Shown piece by piece: positions 28,950 to 38,089 of a stretch of 64,000 bases of DNA (position 1 is its first letter; each line of letters starts with the position of its first letter). The notes below the pieces were generated by a model that ran no database searches, was not told the DNA's origin, and saw only the letters and a list, made by a program, of their open reading frames with translations. Position numbers and translations under genes: made by a program. Source of the stretch: Bradyrhizobium sediminis (GTDB taxonomy: Bacteria > Pseudomonadota > Alphaproteobacteria > Rhizobiales > Xanthobacteraceae); assembly GCF_018736105.1 (NCBI RefSeq), contig NZ_CP076135.1:5268001-5332000 (forward strand). The letters are read 5' to 3'.

Positions 28950-29827
28950 TGAGCGCCGATCAAACCTTCACCGCCGCCATGGTGCAGATGCGCACCGGGC
29001 TGTTGCCGGGGCCAAGCCTCGAACAGGCCACCCAACTGATTCGCGAGGCCGCAGCAGAGGGTGCGGACTATGTGCAGACCCCCGAGGTCAGCAACATGAT
29101 GCAACTGAACCGCAAGGCGCTGTTCGAGCATCTCGCCGCCGAGGAAGACGACCTGTCGCTGAAGGCCTATCGCGCGCTCGCGGCGGAGCTGAAAATTCAT
29201 CTCCATGTCGGCTCGCTGGCGCTGCGCTTCTCGCCCGAGAAGGCCGTCAACCGCTCGTTCCTGATCGGCCCGGACGGCATGGTGCTGGCGAGCTACGACA
29301 AGATCCACATGTTCGACATCGATCTGCCCGGCGGCGAGAGCTATCGCGAATCCGCCAACTATCAGCCGGGCGAGACCGCGGTGATCTCGGACCTGCCCTG
29401 GGGCCGGATCGGGCTGACGATCTGTTACGACCTGCGCTTCCCGGCGCTGTATCGCGCGCTGGCCGAAAGCGGCGCCTCGTTCCTCACCGTGCCGTCCGCC
29501 TTCACCAGGAAGACCGGCGAGGCGCATTGGCATACGCTGTTGCGCGCCCGCGCCATCGAGACCGGCTGCTTCGTGTTCGCAGCAGCCCAGGCCGGAATGC
29601 ACGAGAACAAGCGCGAGACCTACGGCCACTCGCTGATCATCGACCCCTGGGGCGAGATCCTCGCCGAAGGCGGCGTCGAGCCCGGCGTGTTCATGGCGAA
29701 GATCGACCCCGCCAGGGTCGAGACTGCACGGAAAGCCGTGCCGTCGCTGCAGCATGGCCGGCGCTTTGGCATCGCCGATCCCAAGGCCGGTCCCGAGCAT
29801 CTGCATTTGGTACGGGGATCGGCATGA
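28949..29827 (+). CDS. Carbon-nitrogen hydrolase, Nit1/Nit2-like amidase
   Basis: This nitrilase-superfamily amidase, 292 aa, probably hydrolyses deaminated glutathione or a 2-oxo acid omega-amide. The triad residues are visible: Glu in VQTPEVSN, Lys in ASYDKIHMFDIDLPGG, and Cys in IGLTICYDLRFPALYRAL. The start overlaps the grxC stop in ATGA, and its own stop overlaps the next start in the same way. Sitting right behind a glutaredoxin, it fits a repair role for glutathione damaged by transamination. That role is inferred from Nit1 biochemistry and context. Confidence 0.92.
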   Translation: MSADQTFTAAMVQMRTGLLPGPSLEQATQLIREAAAEGADYVQTPEVSNMMQLNRKALFEHLAAEEDDLSLKAYRALAAELKIHLHVGSLALRFSPEKAVNRSFLIGPDGMVLASYDKIHMFDIDLPGGESYRESANYQPGETAVISDLPWGRIGLTICYDLRFPALYRALAESGASFLTVPSAFTRKTGEAHWHTLLRARAIETGCFVFAAAQAGMHENKRETYGHSLIIDPWGEILAEGGVEPGVFMAKIDPARVETARKAVPSLQHGRRFGIADPKAGPEHLHLVRGSA

Positions 29828-30291
29828 TCCGGTACAACCTGCGCTGCGACAAGGGCCATGCCTTCGAGAGCTGGTTCCAGAGCTCATCGGCCTATGAGAG
29901 CCAGGAGAAGCGCAAGCTGGTGAATTGTCCGGCCTGCGGCTCGGCCAAGGTCGAGCGCGCGATCATGGCCCCGCAAATCGTCAGCAAGAAGGGCCGGGAA
30001 AGCGCGCCGCCCGCGCCTGCCCCCACCGAGGTCGCCGCCCCCGCATCGACACCCCTTTTGATGGCGCAGGAACGCGAGCTGCGCGCCAAGCTCAAGGAAT
30101 TGCGCGACCATATCGTCAAGAACGCCGACAATGTCGGCGAGCGTTTTCCCAACGAGGCGCGCAAGATGCACTACGGCGATATCGAGCACCGCCCGATCTA
30201 CGGCGAGGCCTCGCCGGAGGAAGCCCGCTCCCTGATCGAGGAAGGCGTCGAGGTGTCGCCGCTGCCGGTGCTGCCGGACGACCGGAATTGA
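29824..30291 (+). CDS. DUF1178 family protein
   Basis: A 155-aa protein of unknown function begins IRYNLRCDKGHAFESWFQSS. A possible zinc ribbon has Cys residues in LRCDKGH and VNCPACGSAKVERA. A Pro/Ala-rich linker of about 20 residues (APPAPAPTEVAAPAST) follows, then a conserved helical part with LREHxxxNADNVGERFPNEARKMHYGDIEHR-type sequence (here LRDHIVKNADNVGERF). Its ATG overlaps the stop of the amidase gene. This comF-grxC-amidase-DUF1178 run is common in alphaproteobacteria. Confidence 0.93.
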   Translation: MIRYNLRCDKGHAFESWFQSSSAYESQEKRKLVNCPACGSAKVERAIMAPQIVSKKGRESAPPAPAPTEVAAPASTPLLMAQERELRAKLKELRDHIVKNADNVGERFPNEARKMHYGDIEHRPIYGEASPEEARSLIEEGVEVSPLPVLPDDRN

Positions 30292-30314
30292 CTTCAACCA
30301 GCGAGCCTCCGAGG

Positions 30315-30414
30315 CCCTCATGGTGAGGAGCGCGACTTCGCGCGTCTCGAAGCATGAAAGCCCCGCTGCATCCATCCTTCGAGACGCTTGCTTCGCAAGC
30401 TCCTCAGGATGAGG
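30315..30414. repeat. Palindromic intergenic repeat, family B
   Basis: Two arms, CTCATGGTGAGGAGCGC...GCGTCTCGAAGCATGA and ATCCTTCGAGACGCTTGCTTCGCAAGCTCCTCAGGATGAGG, appear in the opposite order to the copy at 560-663. It lies between convergent genes. Confidence 0.8.
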
Positions 30415-30418
30415 ACCG

Positions 30419-31318
30419 CTAAACCGCCACCAATAGCGCGACCCCGATCACGATCAGCACGATGCCGGAAAGCTCGCGCGCCGACAGCGGCTGCTTGAAT
30501 GAATAATACGATACGCCTTGCGCGAACAGCACCTCGACCAGCGCCAGCGTGCGCACATTGGCCGCCGCCGTCAGCGCGAACGCCAGGAACCAGAACTGCG
30601 AGGCGAACGCACCCATGAAGCCCGCCAGGACAGAGGGCTTCCACAGACCGAATATTTTCCGGAGCACGTCGGGCGCGCGCGCCAGCAGATAGATCGTCAG
30701 CACCAGGGTCTGCACGAACAGCCCCCATACCAGCGTATAGGATGCGGCGGTCACGAACGAGACGCCGGGCACGGTGATGATGGCGCCGCGAAAACCGATC
30801 GCCGACAGCGCGAAGAAGGCCGCGGCGACCAGGCCGGTGATGGTCGGCTTCAATTCGGCGAAACCCTTTTCGCCGCCCGGCCGCAGCGCGGTGATGACGA
30901 CGCCGACGGTGGCGATCAGTATCGCGATCACTTTCAGCACGGTGAGGTGATCGCCGAGAAAGACGAAGCCGAAGATCGCGGTCTGGATCGCCTCGGTCTT
31001 GATGTACGCCGTGGTCACCACGAAGGAGCGGGCGTTCATCGCCAGCAGCATCAACGCCGTGGCGGCGATCTGGCTCAGCGCGCCCAGCAGCAGCCACGGC
31101 CAGAATACCGCAGGCGGCCACGGCACGGCATCGCCGGTCGCCGCGATCACCACCGCGAAGAACAGGATCGAGAACGGAAAGCCGAACAGGAAGCGGATAT
31201 TGGTGGCGCCCCAGGTGCCGAGCGGCCCGGTCAGCTGCCGCTGCATCGCATTGCGCGCGACCTGGCCCAGCGCCGCGGTGATGGTGAAGGGAATCCAGAG
31301 CGTGGCGATGGAGAACAT
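30419..31318 (-). CDS. DMT superfamily transporter (EamA domains)
   Basis: This is an inner-membrane transporter of 299 aa with about ten hydrophobic segments arranged as two EamA repeats. Examples are FSIATLWIPFTITAALGQVARN at the start and GIVLIVIGVALLVAV at the very end. The VLFAQGVSYYSFKQPLSARELSG stretch precedes the last helix, where EamA proteins have a conserved Lys/Glu pair. Substrate and direction are unknown. It is a single minus-strand gene, ending beside a family B repeat and upstream of a short family A hairpin. Confidence 0.85.
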   Translation of the reverse strand: MFSIATLWIPFTITAALGQVARNAMQRQLTGPLGTWGATNIRFLFGFPFSILFFAVVIAATGDAVPWPPAVFWPWLLLGALSQIAATALMLLAMNARSFVVTTAYIKTEAIQTAIFGFVFLGDHLTVLKVIAILIATVGVVITALRPGGEKGFAELKPTITGLVAAAFFALSAIGFRGAIITVPGVSFVTAASYTLVWGLFVQTLVLTIYLLARAPDVLRKIFGLWKPSVLAGFMGAFASQFWFLAFALTAAANVRTLALVEVLFAQGVSYYSFKQPLSARELSGIVLIVIGVALLVAV

Positions 31319-31410
31319 GGGGGATGAGACTACCGGCTGGAAATGGCGGCCACCGTGCCGGGCGAGAGAGATGCGGTCAACCTAGGTTATTGCATGCGAC
31401 CTACACCACA

Positions 31411-31440
31411 TCGTCGTCCCTGCGAACGCAGGGACGACGA
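31411..31440. repeat. Family A hairpin, perfect minimal copy
   Basis: A 14-base perfect inverted repeat TCGTCGTCCCTGCG-AA-CGCAGGGACGACGA ends four bases before the ubiG stop on the minus strand. Such a hairpin could serve as terminator or mRNA end protection. Confidence 0.75.
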
Positions 31441-31443
31441 GAG

Positions 31444-32217
31444 TTACAGCCCCTCCGCCACCACCATGTAGTTGACGTCCATGTCGGACGACAGGCTCCA
31501 TTTGTCGGCGAACGGGCTGTAGACCACGCCGGCCTGTTCGGTGATGGCGAGCTTGTTGTTGTGAAGGTGGTGGGCGAGCTCGTCGGGGGTGACGAACTTG
31601 TCCCATTGATGGGTGCCGCGCGGCAGCCAGCGCAGCACGTATTCCGCGCCGACGATGGCGAGCGCAAAGCTCTTCCAGTTGCGGTTCAGGGTCGAGAGCA
31701 CCATCATGCCGCCGGGCTTGAGCATCGCCGCACAGCGGTTCAGGAACATGCCGACATCGCTGACATGCTCGACCACTTCCATCGCCAGCACGATGTCGAA
31801 GCGCTCGCGCGCGTCCATCTCCTCGACTGACGTGCAGCGGTAATCGATCGACAGATGCCCCTTGTCGGCATGCAGCTTCGCCGCCGCGATGTTGCTGGCG
31901 GACGGATCGACGCCGATCACCTGGGCGCCGAGCCGGGTGAACGGCTCGCACAACAGGCCGGCGCCGCAGCCGATATCGAGGATGCGCAGCCCGGACAGGC
32001 AGTTCAGGCTCTTGACGTTGCGCTCGAACTTGCGGCAGGCGGCGTCGCGGATATAGGTCAGCCGCAGCGGATTGATCTTGTGCAACGGCGCCATCTTGCC
32101 GTTGGGGTCCCACCATTCGTTGGACAGTTTCGAGAATTTCGCGATCTCGGCGGGGTCGACGGTGGACCCGGGCGCCGCGGCTGCGGAAAGATTGGCAGGA
32201 TCAGGATTCTGTTGCAT
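31444..32217 (-). CDS. ubiG: Ubiquinone biosynthesis O-methyltransferase
   Basis: UbiG carries out both O-methylations in ubiquinone synthesis, using SAM. From the Met at 32217 (QQNPDPANLSAAAAPGSTVDPAEIAKF; 32223 is an equal choice) the protein has about 257 aa. Motifs are SNEWWDPNGKMAPLHKINPLRLTYI, SAM motif I LDIGCGAGLLCEP, the acidic end IGVDPSASNIAAAK, and MEVVEHVSDV and TLNRN. The longer frame to 32373 would run through the PH-domain gene. The nearby order ubiG, lysC, ptsP, prfA is typical for the group. Confidence 0.95.
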   Translation of the reverse strand: MQQNPDPANLSAAAAPGSTVDPAEIAKFSKLSNEWWDPNGKMAPLHKINPLRLTYIRDAACRKFERNVKSLNCLSGLRILDIGCGAGLLCEPFTRLGAQVIGVDPSASNIAAAKLHADKGHLSIDYRCTSVEEMDARERFDIVLAMEVVEHVSDVGMFLNRCAAMLKPGGMMVLSTLNRNWKSFALAIVGAEYVLRWLPRGTHQWDKFVTPDELAHHLHNNKLAITEQAGVVYSPFADKWSLSSDMDVNYMVVAEGL

Positions 32218-32239
32218 GGCCATGGACTGCGCGTCGCTC

Positions 32240-32707
32240 CTATCGCGCGGTGATGCTGTTACGGAATTTGAGCGGCGAAGCAATGGCGGAGATGGTCTCC
32301 TCGCCCTCGCCGACGCCGTGAACGGTGACATCGCCATAATTGAGGATGCGGCCGAGGATGCTCTGGTCGACATCGACGCTCTCGACCTTGTCCAGGCTCA
32401 TTTCGAATGTCTTTCGGGTGATGAACCCGGTCTTGTGGACGATCCGCAGATTGGTGACGTCGGTCTCGGTGGTCCAGCGGTGGAACCAGGCCTTGGCGGT
32501 CCAGTACAGCGCCATGAGCGCCACCACGGCCGAGGCCGACAGGCACAGCAGCACGATGCCTTCGGTGGTGGTGGTCCGCGACAGGAAGAACAGGATGATG
32601 GCCGCGACCCAGGCCGCCATCGCCGGCAAATAGAACATCCAGTGCGCGTTGGTCGAATACAGCACCTTCTCGCCGGGCTGCAGGATTTCGTCGATATAAC
32701 GCCCCAT
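32240..32707 (-). CDS. PH domain-containing membrane protein (bPH2/YdbS-like)
   Basis: This is a small membrane protein, 155 aa, with two adjacent hydrophobic helices (FYLPAMAAWVAAIILFFLS and IVLLCLSASAVVALMALYW) followed by a bacterial pleckstrin-homology domain. The PH part contains VTNLRIVHKTGFITRKTFEMSLDKVESVDVDQSILGRILNYGDVTVHG, read in order, the usual signature for bPH_2. It sits 20 bases upstream of ubiG on the same strand and may be cotranscribed. Its function is not known; a role in membrane homeostasis is a guess from the family. Confidence 0.88.
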   Translation of the reverse strand: MGRYIDEILQPGEKVLYSTNAHWMFYLPAMAAWVAAIILFFLSRTTTTEGIVLLCLSASAVVALMALYWTAKAWFHRWTTETDVTNLRIVHKTGFITRKTFEMSLDKVESVDVDQSILGRILNYGDVTVHGVGEGEETISAIASPLKFRNSITAR

Positions 32708-32880
32708 ACGCTGGCCTCAATCACCCCTGAAACGCTGCATTCCGTGCCAATCCGGGGATCCCCGGAACCCGGTTGCTTGCCCGCAACCGCGCCGCTATGT
32801 ATACGCGCCTTTTGGCGGGCGCGCTCCGGTTTTGCGCGCCGGCCACCATACTCAACCTCTCAGGGAATGCACCAGTCGTC

Positions 32881-34137
32881 ATGGGCCGCCTCGTGATGAA
32901 ATTCGGCGGCACATCCGTCGCCAATATCGACCGTATCCGCAACGTCGCCCGCCATGTGAAGCGCGAGGTCGACGCCGGCCATGACGTCGCCGTGGTGGTT
33001 TCCGCGATGGCCGGCAAGACCAACGAGCTGGTGGACTGGTGCCGCGAGGCGTCTCCCATGCACGACGCGCGCGAATACGACGCCGTGGTGGCCTCGGGCG
33101 AACAGGTCACCGCCGGGCTATTGGCGATCGCGCTGCAGGCGCTCGGCATCCAGGCGCGCTCCTGGCAGGGCTGGCAGATCCCGATTCGGACCAGCGACGC
33201 CCACGCCTCGGCCCGGATTCTGGAGATCGACGGCTCCGAGATCATCGGCCGCTTCAAGGACCGCAAGGAGGTCGCCGTGGTGGCGGGCTTCCAGGGCATC
33301 AACCCGCAGACCAACCGAATCACCACGCTCGGCCGCGGCGGTTCCGATACCTCGGCGGTGGCGATCGCGGCCGCGATCCACGCCGACCGCTGCGATATCT
33401 ATACCGACGTCGACGGCGTCTACACCACCGACCCGCGCGTGGTTCCAAAGGCGCGCAGGCTGGACAAGATCGCGTTCGAGGACATGCTGGAACTGGCCTC
33501 GCAGGGCGCCAAGGTGCTGCAGGTCCGCTCGGTGGAACTCGGCATGGTGCACAACATACCCGTGTTCGTCCGTTCCAGCTTCGACAAGCCCGAGGATATC
33601 GACCCGCACGCCAATCAGCCGCCGGGCACGCTGATCTGCAGCGAGGAGGAAATCATGGAAAGCCACGTCGTCACCGGAATCGCCTTTTCCAAGGACGAAG
33701 CCCAGATCTCCGTCCGCCAGATCGAGGACAAGCCGGGCGTCGCCGCCGCGATCTTCGGGCCGCTGGCGGATGCCAATATCAACGTCGACATGATCGTGCA
33801 GAACGTCTCCGAGGACGGCAAGACCACCGACCTCACCTTCACGGTGCCGGCCTCGGACTACAACCGCGCCAAGGACACCATTACCGCGGCCAAGGGCAAG
33901 ATCGGCTACGCGCGGCTCGACAGCGCCACCGACGTCGCCAAGGTCTCGGTGATCGGCAGCGGCATGCGCAGCCATGCCGGCGTCGCGGCGATGGCGTTCA
34001 AGGCGCTGTCCGAGCGCAACATCAACATCCGCGCCATCACCACCTCCGAAATCAAGTTTTCGGTGCTGATCGACGCCGCCTACACCGAGCTGGCGGTACG
34101 CACGCTGCACACGCTCTACGGGCTCGACCAGGTTTAG
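32881..34137 (+). CDS. lysC: Aspartate kinase, monofunctional
   Basis: This kinase phosphorylates L-aspartate at the start of the lysine, threonine and methionine pathways. The ATG at 32881 gives 418 aa, and the frame upstream of it is spacer DNA. The kinase signature VMKFGGTSVANIDRI is at the N-terminus, GRGGSDTSAVAIA lies in the middle, and DVDGVYTTDPRV follows. Two ACT domains form the C-terminal third (ISVRQIEDKPGVAAAIF and VSVIGSGMRSHAGVAAMAF), so it should be feedback regulated by lysine and/or threonine. An internal start for a separate beta subunit, as in some relatives, cannot be excluded. Confidence 0.97.
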   Translation: MGRLVMKFGGTSVANIDRIRNVARHVKREVDAGHDVAVVVSAMAGKTNELVDWCREASPMHDAREYDAVVASGEQVTAGLLAIALQALGIQARSWQGWQIPIRTSDAHASARILEIDGSEIIGRFKDRKEVAVVAGFQGINPQTNRITTLGRGGSDTSAVAIAAAIHADRCDIYTDVDGVYTTDPRVVPKARRLDKIAFEDMLELASQGAKVLQVRSVELGMVHNIPVFVRSSFDKPEDIDPHANQPPGTLICSEEEIMESHVVTGIAFSKDEAQISVRQIEDKPGVAAAIFGPLADANINVDMIVQNVSEDGKTTDLTFTVPASDYNRAKDTITAAKGKIGYARLDSATDVAKVSVIGSGMRSHAGVAAMAFKALSERNINIRAITTSEIKFSVLIDAAYTELAVRTLHTLYGLDQV

Positions 34138-34461
34138 AAAAATCTTCCCTTTTGCAGGGCGCATGATCTGGTCGCCAAACCGCTGACGCTTTGGCGGATC
34201 CCGCGCTTAGCGGGCGCAGCATGGGACTGACAGGGACGTTATCGGCTCTGGCAGGCGTTTTGCTTGGCAAAACAAGCCTCAATTCGCTATACGGCCAGAC
34301 AGGTGGGCTGCCGCAAACTGTGCCACAGTTTTAGCGACGCTGATTCGGCCGGTTTCGGACCTTGCGGCGCCGCCGAATGAATAAAATTGTTGTTATTCTT
34401 GGATTTAGCGCCAGCTCCCGGCCACCCCGGATGCTGGCTTTGCGGGGGGAGGTATCGGCAC
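34138..34461. other. lysC-ptsP spacer
   Basis: About 324 bases contain a family C-like remnant at 34163 (GCATGATCTGG...CTTTGGCGGATC) and a neat hairpin at 34253-34279 (GTTTTGC-TTG-GCAAAAC flanked by AGGC/GCCT). The hairpin has no U-tract. An AT-rich patch at 34376-34405 may be the ptsP promoter. No gene is seen. Confidence 0.45.
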
Positions 34462-36729
34462 ATGCGGAGCGCGTCGGGAGGCCCCCGCGTCTTGCTGAGA
34501 CGGCTCCGCGAAACTATGGCGGAGCAGGTCTCGGCCCAGGAACGCCTGGACAAGATCGTGGTGCTGATCGCCGCCAATATGGTGGCCGAGGTCTGCTCGA
34601 CCTATGTGCTGCGCGTCGACAACACGCTGGAGCTCTATGCCACCGAGGGCCTCAACCGCGACGCCGTCCACAGGACCGTGCTGAGCGCCCATGAGGGCCT
34701 CGTCGGCCTCGTCGCCAGCGAGGCGACGCCGCTCAACCTGAGCGATGCGCAGAACCACCCGGCGTTCTCGTTCCGCCCGGAGACCGGCGAAGAAATCTAC
34801 CATTCCTTCCTCGGCGTTCCGATCCTGCGCGCCGGCAACACGCTCGGCGTGCTGGTGGTGCAGAACCGCGCCAAGCGCACCTATGTCGAGGAAGAGGTCG
34901 AGGCGCTGCAGACCACCGCCATGGTGCTGGCGGAGATGATCGCGTCCGGCGAATTGGCGGCGCTGGCACAGCCCGGCGCCGAGCCCGCCGCGCGGCATTC
35001 CCTGCACAAGACCGGCGCGATCCTGTCCGACGGCATCGCGCTCGGCCACGTGGTACTGCACGAGCCGCGCGTCGTCATCACCAATTACATCGCCGAGGAC
35101 CTGCCGAAGGAAATCAAGCGGCTCGACACCGCGCTGGCCAAGCTGCGCGCCGACCTCGACCGCATGCTGGAGCGCGGCGACGTCGCCGAAGGCGGCGAGC
35201 ACCGCGACGTGCTGGAAGCCTACCGGATGTTCGCCAACGATCACGGCTGGTCGCACAAGCTGCATGAGGCGGTCGCTACCGGCCTGACCGCGGAGGCCGC
35301 CGTCGAGCGCGTGCAGTCCGATACCCGTGCGCGCATGCTGCGCTCAACCGATCCTTACTTGCGCGACCGCCTGCACGACCTCGAGGATCTCGGCCATCGC
35401 CTGATGCGGCAGCTGGTGGGGCAGGATCACGCGCCGTCCCGGGAACAATTGCCCGACAACGCCATCCTGATCGCGCGCGCGATGGGCCCGGCGGCCCTGC
35501 TCGACTACGACCGCAAGCGCCTGCGCGGACTGGTGCTGGAGGAAGGCACCGCCAATTCCCACGTCTCGATCGTGGCGCGCGCGCTCGGCATCCCCGCGGT
35601 CGGCGAGATCGCCAACGCGCCGGGGATCGCCGATCCCGGCGACGCCATCATCGTCGACGGCACCTCGGGCTCGATCTATGTCCGCCCGTCGGCCGAAATC
35701 GAATCGGCCTATGCGGAACGGGTGCGGTTTCGCGCCAGAAGGCAGGCGCAATATTCGGCGCTGCGCGACAGGCCCTGCGTGACCAGGGACGGCCAGAAGG
35801 TCGAACTCATGATCAATGCCGGCCTGATCATCGACCTGCCGCATATCGACGACACCGGCAGCGCCGGCATCGGGCTGTTCCGCACCGAATTGCAGTTCAT
35901 GGTCGGCCAGAGCCTGCCACGCTCCAGCGACCAGCTGGCGCTGTACCGCGCGGTGCTGGACGCCGCAGGTCCGAAGCCGGTGACATTCCGCACCCTCGAC
36001 ATTGGCGGCGACAAGGCGCTGCCCTATATGGAGACCGTGGTCGAGGAAAATCCCGCACTCGGCTGGCGCGCGATCCGGCTCGGCCTCGATCGCCCCGGCC
36101 TGCTGCGCGGCCAGATCCGCGCGCTGCTGCGGGCCGGCGGTGGCCGCGCGCTGCGCATCATGTTCCCGATGATTTCCGAAGTCGCCGAATTCGATTCAGC
36201 CAAGGGCATCGTCGAGCGCGAACTGACCTACCTGCGCCAGCACGGCCACGCGCTGCCGGAACGCATCGACGTCGGCACCATGGTGGAAGTGCCGGCGCTG
36301 CTCTACCAGCTCGACGAACTCCTGAAAAAGGTCGATTTCGTCTCGGTCGGATCCAACGACCTGTTCCAGTTCCTGTTTGCCGTCGACCGCGGCAATGCCA
36401 AGGTGTCCGAGCGGTTCGACCCCTTGTCCGCGCCGATCCTGCGGGCGCTGCGCGAGATCGTACGCAAGGCCAATGCGGCGAAGAAATCCGCCTCGCTGTG
36501 CGGCGAGATGGCGTCCAGGCCGCTCGGCGCGCTGGCCTTGATCGCCCTGGGCTACCGCTCGCTGTCGCTGTCGGCCACCGCGCACGGCCCGGTCAAGGCG
36601 CTGATCCTCGACCTCGACGCCAGGAAGGCCGAAGCCGTGATGACGCCGCTGCTCGACGCGCCGTCCGGCAGCGTGTCGATCCGCCAGAAGCTGACGGAAT
36701 TTGCCGAGGCCGAGGGGCTGTCGTTGTAG
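34462..36729 (+). CDS. ptsP: Phosphoenolpyruvate-protein phosphotransferase PtsP (EI-Ntr)
   Basis: This is Enzyme I of the nitrogen PTS, passing phosphate from PEP to NPr and then EIIA-Ntr, a regulatory rather than sugar-uptake chain. The start at 34462 gives 755 aa. The N-terminal GAF domain (about residues 20-165) senses nitrogen metabolites such as glutamine in relatives. The active His367 lies in EEGTANSHVSIVARALGIPA. The TIM-barrel domain has GSAGIGLFRTELQFM and FRTLDIGGDKAL, and the catalytic Cys680 is in SASLCGEMAS (here KSASLCGEM). It lies between lysC and prfA on the same strand. Confidence 0.96.
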   Translation: MRSASGGPRVLLRRLRETMAEQVSAQERLDKIVVLIAANMVAEVCSTYVLRVDNTLELYATEGLNRDAVHRTVLSAHEGLVGLVASEATPLNLSDAQNHPAFSFRPETGEEIYHSFLGVPILRAGNTLGVLVVQNRAKRTYVEEEVEALQTTAMVLAEMIASGELAALAQPGAEPAARHSLHKTGAILSDGIALGHVVLHEPRVVITNYIAEDLPKEIKRLDTALAKLRADLDRMLERGDVAEGGEHRDVLEAYRMFANDHGWSHKLHEAVATGLTAEAAVERVQSDTRARMLRSTDPYLRDRLHDLEDLGHRLMRQLVGQDHAPSREQLPDNAILIARAMGPAALLDYDRKRLRGLVLEEGTANSHVSIVARALGIPAVGEIANAPGIADPGDAIIVDGTSGSIYVRPSAEIESAYAERVRFRARRQAQYSALRDRPCVTRDGQKVELMINAGLIIDLPHIDDTGSAGIGLFRTELQFMVGQSLPRSSDQLALYRAVLDAAGPKPVTFRTLDIGGDKALPYMETVVEENPALGWRAIRLGLDRPGLLRGQIRALLRAGGGRALRIMFPMISEVAEFDSAKGIVERELTYLRQHGHALPERIDVGTMVEVPALLYQLDELLKKVDFVSVGSNDLFQFLFAVDRGNAKVSERFDPLSAPILRALREIVRKANAAKKSASLCGEMASRPLGALALIALGYRSLSLSATAHGPVKALILDLDARKAEAVMTPLLDAPSGSVSIRQKLTEFAEAEGLSL

Positions 36730-36775
36730 CGAGGCCCTGCCCGCACGACGCTCCCCGAATTTCTTAGCCGGACGC

Positions 36776-36816
36776 GCATTGTTTACGCAAAACCGGTATC
36801 CACTCTTGCTGAATGC
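36776..36816 (+). repeat. Palindromic repeat, family C, upstream of prfA
   Basis: The stem GCATT/GAATGC extends outward with a G-U pair (ACGCGC/GCACGT) around the core ACGCAAAACCGGTATCCACT. It ends about 20 bases before the prfA ATG, so in the transcript it would place a hairpin close to the ribosome-binding region. Confidence 0.7.
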
Positions 36817-36837
36817 ACGTGTATTCGAGACCTGACC

Positions 36838-37923
36838 ATGTCGATGCTCCCCGAAGCCAAACTTGATATTCTGCTGGCGCACCACGCCTCCCTCGAGGCG
36901 CAGTTGCTCGGCCAGCTGAACTCGGAAGCCTACGTCAAGATCACGCGCGAACTCGCCGAACTCAATCCGCTGATCGACGCGGTGAAAGCCTACCGCGCCG
37001 CCGACAGGGAAATCGCCGATATCGAGGCGCTGATATCGGATCCCGCAACCGAACCGGAGATGCGCAGCATGGCGGAGGCCGAGCGTGAAACGCTTAGCCT
37101 CCGCGTGCTCGAACTGGCGCAGCAGATCCGCGTGGCGCTGTTGCCAAAGGACGCCATGGACGACCGCAACGTGGTGCTGGAAATCCGCGCCGGCACCGGC
37201 GGCGACGAGGCCGCATTGTTCGCGGGCGACCTGTTCCGGATGTATGAGCGGTTCGCGGCCCTGCAGGGCTGGAAGGTCGAGGTGATCTCCGCCAGCGAAG
37301 GCACCATGGGCGGCTACAAGGAAATCATCGCCGAGGTGAAGGGCCGCGGCGCATTCGCCAAACTGAAATTCGAATCCGGCGTGCACCGGGTGCAGCGGGT
37401 GCCCGATACCGAGACGCAGGGCCGCATCCACACTTCGGCGGCGACGGTAGCGGTGCTGCCGGAGGTCGAGGAGGTCGACGTCGACATCAAGAGCGACGAT
37501 CTGAAGATCGACACCATGCGCGCGCAGGGCGCCGGCGGCCAGCACGTCAACAAGACGGAATCCGCGATCCGCATCACCCACATTCCGACCGGGATCGTGG
37601 TGATGATGCAGGACAGCCGTTCGCAGCACAAGAACCGGGCGTCGGCGATGAACATCCTGCGCTCCCGCATCTACGACGCCGAGCAGCAGCGCATCAACGC
37701 GACCCGCGCGGCGGACCGCCGCGAGAAGGTCGGGTCCGGCGACCGCTCCGAGCGCATCCGCACCTATAATTTCCCGCAAGGCCGCGTCACCGATCACCGC
37801 ATCAATCTCACGCTCTACAAACTCCCGCAGGTGATCGCGGGCGAAGCGCTCGGCGAGCTGGTCGACGCACTGACGACGGAGCATCAGGCGGCGCAGCTCG
37901 CCGCCCAGGGCGCCGCCGCGTGA
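36838..37923 (+). CDS. prfA: Peptide chain release factor 1
   Basis: RF1 reads UAA and UAG and triggers peptidyl-tRNA hydrolysis. The 361-aa sequence is full length. The catalytic GGQ is at residues 233-235 in [21 protein letters not shown]. The stop-codon reading PxT region is [19 protein letters not shown], so the tripeptide here is Pro-Asp-Thr. Its Gln of GGQ would be methylated by PrmC, encoded next. The gene follows ptsP after about 110 bases that hold a family C hairpin. Confidence 0.98.
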   Translation: MSMLPEAKLDILLAHHASLEAQLLGQLNSEAYVKITRELAELNPLIDAVKAYRAADREIADIEALISDPATEPEMRSMAEAERETLSLRVLELAQQIRVALLPKDAMDDRNVVLEIRAGTGGDEAALFAGDLFRMYERFAALQGWKVEVISASEGTMGGYKEIIAEVKGRGAFAKLKFESGVHRVQRVPDTETQGRIHTSAATVAVLPEVEEVDVDIKSDDLKIDTMRAQGAGGQHVNKTESAIRITHIPTGIVVMMQDSRSQHKNRASAMNILRSRIYDAEQQRINATRAADRREKVGSGDRSERIRTYNFPQGRVTDHRINLTLYKLPQVIAGEALGELVDALTTEHQAAQLAAQGAAA

Positions 37924-37929
37924 GCACCT

Positions 37930-38060
37930 TGTCGTCCCGGCCAAGCGAAGCGCGAGCCGGGACCCATCACCACAGACGCTCGCTGTCGCGGGAGGTATCA
38001 ACCTCCACCACCCATATCGTGAGGCCGCGGCGTATGGGTCCCCGCTTTCGCGGGGACGAC
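37930..38060. repeat. Palindromic intergenic repeat, family A, full-length copy
   Basis: The left arm GTCGTCCCGGCCAAGCG...GAGCCGGGACCCAT and the right arm GCGTATGGGTCCCCGCTTTCGCGGGGACGAC enclose a centre with GGAGGT-ATCA-ACCTCC, a perfect hairpin. It separates prfA from prmC. Confidence 0.85.
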
Positions 38061-38089
38061 GCATGGATAGTGCTGGGCAAGGACGCGGC

